DNA from: JAFGSI01 sp041287425
GTDB taxonomy: Bacteria > Chloroflexota > Anaerolineae > Anaerolineales > Villigracilaceae
Assembly: GCA_041287425.1 (NCBI GenBank)
Contig: JBEULG010000026.1
Location: forward strand, 14,314-78,313
Length of the DNA stretch: 64,000 nt
Reading direction: 5' to 3'
Shown here: positions 58,249-64,000 of the stretch, one piece after another
Layout of the letters: every line of letters starts with the position of its first letter
How positions within the stretch are numbered: position 1 is the first letter of the stretch
Notes under the pieces: model-generated
The model's input: only the letters and a program-made list of their open reading frames with translations
Told to the model about the DNA's origin: nothing
The model's database searches: none
Program-made: the position numbers and the translations under genes

Positions 58249-59391
58249 ATGAAAAGAATCTCGCTGTTTGCCATCCTTGTCCTGGCGCTGACGTTGTTCG
58301 GCTGCAACATGCCGAGTTCTAACGATAACGTTCCTGCTCCCTCTGACCTTTCTATCACCCACACTTACCAGACGGTTGAAGCCGAAATGACCCGCCTGGC
58401 GCCGACCGCCACGCAAAACATCTTGCCGCCGACCGCCACGGCCCCCCCGACTCCGTTCATTCCCACCAGCACGTCCCTGCCGCCGGCCACCGCCACCCCT
58501 CTGCCCTGCAACCTGGCCGCTTTCGAGGCCGATGTGACCGTTCCGGATGGGACGGTGATGTCACCCGGTCAGGTTTTCACCAAGACCTGGCGGCTGCGCA
58601 ACGTCGGCACCTGCACCTGGACCTCCGGCTATCAACTCGTCTTTCATCAAGGGGATGCGATGGGCGTTCCGGCCGGCTATGCCCAGGCGCTGACGGCCGG
58701 CACGGTTCCCCCCGGCGGCACGGTGGACGTGTCGGTGAATCTGACCGCGCCGATGACGCCCGGCACCTACCGCGGCTACTGGCGGCTGCGCGAACCGGGC
58801 GGCCAGTACTTCGGCCTGCGCAACGGCGGCAGTTTCTGGGTCCAAATCCAGGTCTCGACCGCCGCGAGCAGCACCGTCACGCTGACGGCGGTCGCCGGCG
58901 AGAGCGGCACGGTGCGCGGCGATGGTCACCTCACCACCAGCGAAATCATCGTCGGCGATTCGTCCACCAATTTTGGTCTGCAGGTGTTTCTGAGTTTCAA
59001 CATCTCCGCCATTCCGGTCACAGCCACCATCACCGAGGTCAAGATTGATTTCACCAATTACACCCTCTATGGCGACCCGTTTGCCGGCCCAGGCCCGACG
59101 GGCGGGCTGGGCTGTCTCGGCGTTTACCAGCACGACTACGGAACGCTCGATGCCGGCGATTTCTACGCCGGCGTACCCTCTGGCCCGAACTTCGAATGGT
59201 GCACCGCCGCAGCCCTCTCGGAGGTGGCAACCGACAACGATTTTCGGCTCCAATTGCAGGCCAAACTGGGCGTGAGCAACCGTCTGCAGGCGCGGCTCCA
59301 ATTCCCAAGCGTGTTCACAGATAGCGATGGCAATGCCGATGCCGTTGCGCTGACCAATCCCCGCTTGATCGTGACCTACACCACGCCGTGA
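58249..59391 (+). CDS. Lipoprotein with NBR1-type Ig-like domain
   Basis: The 380-residue protein has a lipoprotein signal (LALTLFGC, Cys19) and a Thr/Pro-rich linker (about 50-85). An NBR1-type Ig-like domain follows (about 90-200): VMSPGQVFTKTWRLRNVGTCTW, VPPGGTVDVSVNLTAPMTPG and GYWRLREPGG. The last 170 residues are a second beta-rich domain (SGTVRGDGHLTTSEIIVGDS onward) resembling a DNRLRE/CBM-like module. It should be anchored on the outer face of the membrane. The ligand is unknown. AAAAGGAG precedes the ATG. Confidence 0.82.
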   Translation: MKRISLFAILVLALTLFGCNMPSSNDNVPAPSDLSITHTYQTVEAEMTRLAPTATQNILPPTATAPPTPFIPTSTSLPPATATPLPCNLAAFEADVTVPDGTVMSPGQVFTKTWRLRNVGTCTWTSGYQLVFHQGDAMGVPAGYAQALTAGTVPPGGTVDVSVNLTAPMTPGTYRGYWRLREPGGQYFGLRNGGSFWVQIQVSTAASSTVTLTAVAGESGTVRGDGHLTTSEIIVGDSSTNFGLQVFLSFNISAIPVTATITEVKIDFTNYTLYGDPFAGPGPTGGLGCLGVYQHDYGTLDAGDFYAGVPSGPNFEWCTAAALSEVATDNDFRLQLQAKLGVSNRLQARLQFPSVFTDSDGNADAVALTNPRLIVTYTTP

Positions 59392-59397
59392 AATTTC

Positions 59398-59430
59398 AAA
59401 GCCCCGGCCTCTCAAGGAGACCGGGGCTTT
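59398..59430. terminator. Bidirectional terminator
   Basis: AAAGCCCCGG (59398-59407) pairs with CCGGGGCTTT (59421-59430). It serves the lipoprotein gene and the convergent gene whose stop lies within the loop. Confidence 0.82.
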
Positions 59431-59852
59431 GACACTTGATACTTTTTGCAGAACCTATTCCAGGCTCCCTCCCAGGGACGCCCCAACCGATGGCCGGGCG
59501 GGACGTTGACGCGGCTGACTTTTTGAGCGATGACAGCCGCCGTTTGGGCGGCAGCCTGCCAGTCGTCTTCCAGCAGGGCGGCGCGCATCTGCCGGGCGCA
59601 CTGCCCGGCCCAGTCCCAATCCATGCGGAAGCGCTCGGCTTTGACCCAGTAGCCGCGCTTCTCCCAGGCGGTCACCGATTCGTCTATCGTGGCGGCAATG
59701 GCCTCCAGGGCCAGGACGAGAAAAGCCGCCAGGTCGCGGGCCTCGGCTCCGGGGGCGGTTTGCTGAGCCAGTTGACGCACCGCCAGGGCGATGCCCTTCG
59801 TCAGCCGCAGGCGGTCCTTTCCGGCGCTCTCGGTATGAATGACACGTCCCAT
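59412..59852 (-). CDS. Small helical protein, function unknown
   Basis: The 146-residue protein is mostly helical and has no membrane segment. Recognisable stretches are AAFLVLALEAIAATIDESVTAWEKRGYWVKAERFRMDW and a basic C-terminal end (GRPWEGAWNRFCKKYQVSKP). I do not recognise the family; it looks lineage-specific. It has GGAG before the ATG and a plausible promoter at 59906-59934. It converges on the lipoprotein gene at a shared terminator. Confidence 0.7.
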   Translation of the reverse strand: MGRVIHTESAGKDRLRLTKGIALAVRQLAQQTAPGAEARDLAAFLVLALEAIAATIDESVTAWEKRGYWVKAERFRMDWDWAGQCARQMRAALLEDDWQAAAQTAAVIAQKVSRVNVPPGHRLGRPWEGAWNRFCKKYQVSKPRSP

Positions 59853-59905
59853 TTTTCTTCTCCATTCAGAGACCCGGACTCATCCAGAGGCCGGGCCGCC
59901 CCGCC

Positions 59906-59934
59906 ATTATACCAAAGCGGGAAGGGCGGCGTAA
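59906..59934 (-). promoter_or_regulatory. Promoter of the small helical protein gene
   Basis: On the minus strand TTACGC (59934-59929), a 17-base spacer and TATAAT (59911-59906), about 54 bases upstream of the ATG. Confidence 0.6.
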
Positions 59935-59963
59935 GCAAACCGTTAACGGCCGGGTTGCATTTA

Positions 59964-59992
59964 TTGACGCCTCATCCCCTCGCGCTTATAAT
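59964..59992 (+). promoter_or_regulatory. Promoter of the tRNA-Leu gene
   Basis: TTGACG (59964-59969), a 17-base spacer and TATAAT (59987-59992), 13 bases upstream of the tRNA. It may also drive the trigger factor gene. Confidence 0.85.
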
Positions 59993-60005
59993 CCATGCGC
60001 TTGTC

Positions 60006-60087
60006 GGGGAAGTGCTGGAATTGGCAGACAGGCATGACTTAGGATCATGTGCCGCAAGGCGTACGGGTTCAAGTCCCGTCTTCCCCA
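60006..60087 (+). tRNA. tRNA-Leu (anticodon UAG)
   Basis: The acceptor stem GGGGAAG pairs with CTTCCCC. The D-arm, an anticodon stem CATGA/TCATG with loop CTTAGGA (anticodon TAG), a long class II variable arm (TGCCGCAAGGCGT) and a TpsiC arm ACGGG/CCCGT around TTCAAGT are all present. It reads CUN leucine codons. The CCA end is not encoded (ACAG follows). Trigger factor starts 34 bases downstream. Confidence 0.96.
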
Positions 60088-60121
60088 CAGTGCAAAGTTA
60101 TACACGACAAAGGATGACAAG

Positions 60122-61618
60122 TTGAAAATCGAAACCACTCCCCGCGATGACCACCAGGTAACGCTCACTGTCGAGGTCGAAAACGAGCGGCTGGAAAGCG
60201 CCCGGCGCCGGGCGGCCCGCCGCATCTCCGAGCGCAAGACTATCCCCGGCTTCCGGCCGGGCAAAGCCCCCTACGAATACGTCGTCCGCCATGTCGGCGA
60301 GGCGGCGGTCACCGAGGAGGCCATTGATTTGCTGCTCGACGAACTCTACCCCCAGGTGCTGGATGAGGCCAAAATCGAGGCCGGCGCGCCCGGCACGCTC
60401 GAAAAGGTCGAGGGCCTGGCCGAAAAGCATCCCGTCTTCACCTTCAACGTCCCGCTCGCTCCGGTTGTGGATTTGGGCGATTACCGCGCCGTCCGTTTGC
60501 CCTATGACTGGCAGCCCCCCGGCGATGAACAGGTCGAGGCCGCCATGCAGGAACTGCGCCGGCTGTATGCCAAGACCGAGACGGTCACCCGCCCCATCGA
60601 AAAGGGCGACTTCGTGTTGATCGAACTCAAGGGTCTCAAAGCAGGCGCAGCGACCGACGAGCCGCCGGTCATCGAACAGCGCTCCATGCCGGTTTTCGTC
60701 CGGCCCGAGCCGGGCGAGGATGAATGGCCTTTCCCCGGCTTTGCTCATCAATTGATCGGCCTGCAGACCGGCGAGAGCAAAACCCTGAGCCATACATTCC
60801 CCAAAGACCATGCCGATGAAAAATTGCACGGCGCAAAAGTTGATTTCGAGGTCACGGTCAAGATGGTGCGCGCTACCATCCTGCCCGACCTGAACGACGA
60901 ATTCGCCCGCGCCGCCGGCCCCTTCGAAAACCTGGAGGCCTTGCGCGATGTCGTCCGCGCCGACCTGGCCGAAAAGATGAAGGCCGAGTACGACGACGAT
61001 TACTTCGAGCAGGTCCTGGAAAAGATTCGCGCCGGGGCGAGCATCAAGTACCCGCCCCAGATTCTCGAGAGCGAAATGGGAGAGGTGCTCGCCGATTTGC
61101 AAGCCCGCCTGGCCGAGCAAAACATGGACCTGGAGACTTACTTCAAGATGCGCGAAACGACTCGCGAGAAATTCATCGAGGAGCAGGTCCGTCCGATTGC
61201 CGTCAAGCGCCTGGAGCGCGCCCTCGTCCTGGATGAAGTCATCCGGCGCGAAAAAATCGAGGTCAGCAAGGAAGCCTTGGAGGCCTCCTTCAAGCGAACG
61301 CTGGATGCCTACGCCGCCAGCGGCGAGTTACAGCGGCGGATGGGCAACAAATCCAAACCGTCCCAACAATTGATTGATGCCCTCGCCCGCCGGTCGTTCG
61401 ACCAGGCGATGGTGGAGCAGACTCTGGCGCGGTTGAAAGAAATCGCCACCGGCAGCGCGCCCGCCGTCGAAACGGAGCAGCCCGCCCCCAAGAGCAGGGC
61501 GGCGAAGAAGGCCGGCGGGGAGAAAAAAGCCGCGGCGCAGAAAACAGGCCGCGGGTCGGCAGGCAAGGCGAAGAAGGCTGCCGCCGAAGCCGATTCATCC
61601 ACATCCATCCCCTCGTAA
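60122..61618 (+). CDS. tig: Trigger factor with Lys/Ala-rich C-terminal tail
   Basis: The 498-residue ribosome-bound chaperone and prolyl isomerase has the ribosome-binding loop RKTIPGFRPGKAPYEYVVRHVG (about 38-60), a PPIase domain (about 150-240, KGDFVLIELKG and FPGFAHQLIGLQTGESKT) and the helical C-terminal arms. The last 45 residues (APKSRAAKKAGGEKKAAAQK onward) form a basic, histone-H1-like tail not usual in the family. The TTG at 60122 was chosen because AAAGGA lies upstream. The gene lies just ahead of clpP, a common pairing. Confidence 0.93.
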   Translation: MKIETTPRDDHQVTLTVEVENERLESARRRAARRISERKTIPGFRPGKAPYEYVVRHVGEAAVTEEAIDLLLDELYPQVLDEAKIEAGAPGTLEKVEGLAEKHPVFTFNVPLAPVVDLGDYRAVRLPYDWQPPGDEQVEAAMQELRRLYAKTETVTRPIEKGDFVLIELKGLKAGAATDEPPVIEQRSMPVFVRPEPGEDEWPFPGFAHQLIGLQTGESKTLSHTFPKDHADEKLHGAKVDFEVTVKMVRATILPDLNDEFARAAGPFENLEALRDVVRADLAEKMKAEYDDDYFEQVLEKIRAGASIKYPPQILESEMGEVLADLQARLAEQNMDLETYFKMRETTREKFIEEQVRPIAVKRLERALVLDEVIRREKIEVSKEALEASFKRTLDAYAASGELQRRMGNKSKPSQQLIDALARRSFDQAMVEQTLARLKEIATGSAPAVETEQPAPKSRAAKKAGGEKKAAAQKTGRGSAGKAKKAAAEADSSTSIPS

Positions 61619-61642
61619 TTCATTCCCACAACGGAGAGTCCC

Positions 61643-62245
61643 ATGTTCGATCCCCGCAATGTGACCCCCTATGTCATCGAGTCGACCAGTTACGGCGACC
61701 GTTCGATTGACATTTTTACCCGCCTTATCAAGGAACGCATCATCTTCCTCGGCACGGCTATTGACGACCAGGTCGCCAACATCGTCGTCGCCCAGTTGCT
61801 CTTCCTGAACCGCGAAGACCCGGAGAAGGAAATCCAGATGTATATCAACTCGCCGGGCGGGGTGATTTACGCCGGACTGGCGATTTACGACACGATGCAG
61901 ATGATTTCCAACCCCATCAGCACGGTGGCGGTGGGCGTGACCGCTTCGTTCGGGACCGTGCTGCTGACCGCCGGGACGAAGGGCCGCCGCTACGCCCTGC
62001 CCAATGCCACCATCCACCTGCATCAGCCGCTCGGCGGCGCGCAGGGACAGGCGACCGACATCGAAATCCAGACCAAGCAGATTTTGCGCCTGCGCAATCT
62101 GCTCAACGACATCCTCGTCAGGCACACCGGCCAGCCGCTGGAGACCATCAAGCGCGACACCGACCGCGATTTCTACCTGACCGCGCCGGAGGCCGTCCAG
62201 TACGGTCTGGTGGACCAGGTGCTGGAAGCGCCGGAGAAGAAGTGA
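61643..62245 (+). CDS. clpP: ATP-dependent Clp protease proteolytic subunit
   Basis: The 200-residue serine peptidase forms the tetradecameric core that degrades proteins unfolded by ClpX/ClpA/ClpC. The triad is complete: Ser102 (GVTASFGTVLL), His127 (IHLHQPLGG) and Asp176 (DTDRDFYLTAPEA). The nucleophile motif has Thr-Ala-Ser-Phe-Gly instead of the common Ala-Ser-Met-Gly. It follows trigger factor by 24 bases with GGAGAG upstream. clpX is not in the window. Four tandem hairpins follow the stop. Confidence 0.96.
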   Translation: MFDPRNVTPYVIESTSYGDRSIDIFTRLIKERIIFLGTAIDDQVANIVVAQLLFLNREDPEKEIQMYINSPGGVIYAGLAIYDTMQMISNPISTVAVGVTASFGTVLLTAGTKGRRYALPNATIHLHQPLGGAQGQATDIEIQTKQILRLRNLLNDILVRHTGQPLETIKRDTDRDFYLTAPEAVQYGLVDQVLEAPEKK

Positions 62246-62254
62246 GCGCTGTTC

Positions 62255-62423
62255 ATGAGCAGTGAGCAGTGGGCAGTGGGACAGCCCTTCCGGGCTGTCT
62301 CTTTAGCAGTGAGCAGTGGGACAGCCCTTCCGGGCTGTCTCTTTAGCAGTGAGCAGTGGACAGCCCTTCTGGGCTGTCTCTTTAGCAGTGAGCAGTGGGA
62401 CAGCCCTTCCGGGCTGTCTCTTT
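62255..62423. repeat. Four tandem 40-base hairpin units after clpP
   Basis: GACAGCCCTTCCGGGCTGTC hairpins at 62280, 62320, 62359 and 62399, each followed by TCTTT and spaced by AGCAGTGAGCAGTGGG heptamer-like DNA. Each unit looks like a weak terminator. Confidence 0.88.
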
Positions 62424-62574
62424 GTCATTGCGAGGAGCGTTCTTTGCGATGAAGCCCTGGCCTGACGCCAGGCCTCGCCCCGAGGCTCGGCCCGAGGGGA
62501 CAGGCAATCCCCTCACAACAGGAGATTGCTTCCCTTCGCTTTGCTCTGGGCAGGCTGCTTCGCTCGCAATGACA
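62423..62574. repeat. 152-base element with 12-bp terminal inverted repeats
   Basis: TGTCATTGCGAG (62423-62434) and CTCGCAATGACA (62563-62574) are exact inverted ends. Inside are GGAGATTGCTTC and palindromic GC-rich arms. There is no coding capacity, so it resembles a MITE or REP-type element. A partial copy lies inside the GH127 gene. Confidence 0.8.
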
Positions 62575-62647
62575 CTTGAAAATGGGAGACTGCTCCGCCC
62601 CTGCGAGGCTCGCACCGGCATTTCTCAGACGTTGGCCCGCGCCAACC

Positions 62648-62656
62648 TGATATAAT
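62648..62656 (+). promoter_or_regulatory. Extended -10 promoter of the HAD gene
   Basis: TGA directly precedes a perfect TATAAT (62651-62656). The expected start is at 62663-62664, the ATG itself. Confidence 0.65.
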
Positions 62657-62663
62657 CCCAGCC

Positions 62664-63476
62664 ATGATTCCCGCTCACATTCAAGCCCTGATTCTCGACA
62701 TGGACGGCGTGCTGTGGCGCGGCGACGCCCCCATCGGTGACCTGCCGCGCATTTTCGAACGCATCCGCTCGCGCCGACTGAAGTTTGCCTTTGCCACCAA
62801 CAACGGGACGCGCACCCCGGAGATGTACGTCGAGCGCCTGGCCTCCTTCGGCGTGGTCGCCGAACCCTGGCAGGTGGTGACCTCGGCGCAAGCCGCGGCA
62901 GAACTGGTGGCGCAGCAGGTTTCCCCTCTCCCTAAGGGAGAGGCGGGAGAGGTGAGGGGAAAAGTCTTCGCCATCGGCGAGGCGGGGGTGATGGAAGCCC
63001 TGCGCGCCAAAGGCCTCGAGCCGCTGCCCATCGAGCGCGCTGCCGAGGCCCAGGCGGTGGTGGCGGGCATTGACCGTCAGATTAACTTCCAGAAAATGGT
63101 CGAGGCCGCCCTGCTTATCCGGCGCGGACTGCCTTTCATCGCCACCAACCCCGATAAGACTTTCCCGACGCCGCGCGGTGAAATCCCCGGCGCGGGGGCG
63201 TGGGTTGCGGTGCTGGTGACGGCCACCGGGCGCGAGCCGGTCTATGCCGGCAAACCCGCCCCGGCCCTGCTCGAACTGGCGCGGACGCGCCTGGGCACGC
63301 CCACAGCGGCCACCCTGGTGGTCGGCGACCGCCTGGAGACCGACATCGCCGCCGCACAGGCCGCCGGCATGCCCTGCGCACTCGTCCTTTCGGGCGTTTC
63401 CACCCGCGCCCAGGCGGAGGGGTGGAAACCGGCGGTGGATGTCATCGCGGCGGATTTGGGGGAGTTAGTCGGGTAG
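62664..63476 (+). CDS. HAD-IIA family hydrolase (NagD-like phosphatase)
   Basis: The 270-residue cytosolic phosphatase has motif I LDMDGVLWRGD (nucleophile Asp12, general acid Asp14), the ATNNGTRTPE motif II, Lys in AGKPAPALLE and motif IV VGDRLETDIAAA, all of NagD/PGP type. The substrate could be p-nitrophenyl-like sugars, nucleotides or phosphoglycolate. A palindromic repeat at 62922-62962 adds SPLPKGEAGEVRG in frame in the cap domain, a region that tolerates insertion. The start seems leaderless. Confidence 0.92.
   Translation: MIPAHIQALILDMDGVLWRGDAPIGDLPRIFERIRSRRLKFAFATNNGTRTPEMYVERLASFGVVAEPWQVVTSAQAAAELVAQQVSPLPKGEAGEVRGKVFAIGEAGVMEALRAKGLEPLPIERAAEAQAVVAGIDRQINFQKMVEAALLIRRGLPFIATNPDKTFPTPRGEIPGAGAWVAVLVTATGREPVYAGKPAPALLELARTRLGTPTAATLVVGDRLETDIAAAQAAGMPCALVLSGVSTRAQAEGWKPAVDVIAADLGELVG
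62922..62962. repeat. REP-like palindrome inserted in the HAD gene
   Basis: CCCCTCTCCCTAAGGGAGAG followed by GCGGGAGAGGTGAGGGG, in frame with the gene. It is related to the insertion at 50100-50149. Confidence 0.8.
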
Positions 63477-63490
63477 TCATCTGGTCGTGG

Positions 63491-63560
63491 GGCAGACCTT
63501 TGGTCTGCCCTTGGCTCTCCCACAGACTTCCGAAGTCTCCCAGACTTCGGAAGTTTGTGA
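63491..63560. repeat. Palindromes after the HAD gene
   Basis: GGGCAGACC/GGTCTGCCC (63491-63511) and a copy of the CAGACTTCCGAAGTCT/AGACTTCGGAAGT family (63522-63557) lie between convergent genes. Confidence 0.7.
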
Positions 63561-63574
63561 CCGCCGCCGGTCGT

Positions 63575-64000
63575 TCACTCCTCGCAGGCGGCGAGGTATC
63601 TATCGGTCATTTCGACCGCCGCTTTAACGCCAATATGGGCAAAAATTTCCCGCGTGTGGCGGAAATATTTCTTCGCCGGTTCTTTGTGTCCTGTTTTGAG
63701 CAGGAGAATGGCAAAGTTGCCGCAATCTGCCGCCTCCCCATATAAATCCCCGATTTTTTGTCGGATTTGAATCACCGCCCTTAATTCGTCTTCTGCTTTA
63801 GAAACATTTCCTGTCTGCTCATACTCCAACCGCAGGATGGCAGAAAGGGTATTGGCTTCGCCGAGTTTGTCGCCGATGGCGCGGTAAATCGGCAGGGCTT
63901 CTTCGTAGCGGGCGCGGGCTTCGGGCAGTTCCGACAAGTCTCGGTGCACGTCGCCGAGCGCTTTTATGCAGTTGGCTTCGCCGAGTTTGGCGCCGATGGC
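63575..64000 (-). CDS. TPR-repeat protein, C-terminal part (gene runs off the window)
   Basis: At least 141 residues of a tetratricopeptide protein are visible, cut at the window edge. Repeats of the type ARARYEEALPIYRAIGDKLGEANTL and AIGAKLGEANCIKALGDVHRDL have a period near 40 and resemble TPR arrays of STAND or CHAT proteins. The start and any N-terminal domain lie outside. By analogy with 32708-34435 and 49857-53174, an upstream NTPase domain is possible. Confidence 0.8.
   Translation of the reverse strand, partial: AIGAKLGEANCIKALGDVHRDLSELPEARARYEEALPIYRAIGDKLGEANTLSAILRLEYEQTGNVSKAEDELRAVIQIRQKIGDLYGEAADCGNFAILLLKTGHKEPAKKYFRHTREIFAHIGVKAAVEMTDRYLAACEE

Overview
The window looks like about 64 kb of chromosome from a member of the Chloroflexota, most likely class Anaerolineae. 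This is inferred from gene content: a GldA/GldF/GldG/DUF4340 ABC operon, a fused MetV-MetF-type reductase, an orphan UgpC/MsmK-type sugar ATPase, a K+-independent membrane pyrophosphatase, DUF6062, many STAND/TPR proteins, high GC, and a dense load of short tandem and palindromic intergenic repeats. No ribosomal RNA, plasmid, phage or insertion-sequence genes are visible. One tRNA, Leu(UAG), is present.

Layout. 0-5.3 kb: proline dehydrogenase, an SDR, a UbiA-like membrane protein, a CheY-like receiver, a BCP peroxiredoxin and a polytopic membrane protein. 5.4-13.3 kb: primary sigma factor, a four-gene Gld-type ABC operon (minus strand), and H+-pyrophosphatase. 13.5-21.2 kb: a DUF1801 protein, MutS interrupted by a full-length intein in its Walker A motif, an orphan sugar-ABC ATPase, phosphoglycerate mutase and a CAP/LysM surface protein. 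21.2-26.9 kb: a tightly packed plus-strand operon holding MetV-MetF, two paralogous YhfC-like intramembrane proteases, a cysteine hydrolase, a TrxR-like flavoprotein without the redox Cys pair, and an RlmN/Cfr-like radical SAM enzyme. 26.9-32.7 kb: a minus-strand catabolic cluster (Fe-alcohol dehydrogenase, ALDH7, ABM monooxygenase, an unrecognised 420-residue protein), an S23-type four-helix bundle gene, and panB. 32.7-34.4 kb: a STAND ATPase with TPRs. 34.8-45.2 kb: two complete heterodimeric multidrug-type ABC exporters facing each other. One pair sits behind a MarR repressor with a visible operator. The other sits behind a 34-codon leader peptide and an attenuator hairpin that together look like a ribosome-stalling drug sensor. 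45.3-47.7 kb: a membrane-anchored TIR protein and DUF6062. 47.8-53.9 kb: a GH127 glycosidase and a CHAT-protease/STAND/TPR operon. 54.3-64 kb: a tyrosine recombinase, MATE exporter, a radical SAM/HhH protein with an SOS-like box, a lipoprotein, tRNA-Leu, trigger factor, clpP, a HAD hydrolase and the end of a TPR gene.

Two themes run through the window. First, there is a large antibiotic/conflict layer: two ABC pairs, a MATE pump, and TIR, CHAT and STAND proteins. Second, short repeats are everywhere. Heptamer/octamer tandem arrays lie between genes, abut start codons, and sit in frame inside mutS, the GH127 gene and the flavoprotein gene. Palindromic REP-like elements are inserted in frame in the CHAT and HAD genes. 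Several genes have a -10 box 6-7 bases upstream of the ATG, which suggests leaderless mRNAs. The strongest candidate for an undescribed system is the leader-peptide attenuator upstream of the ABC exporter pair at 40989-45185. The MutS intein and the RlmN-like/YhfC operon come next.
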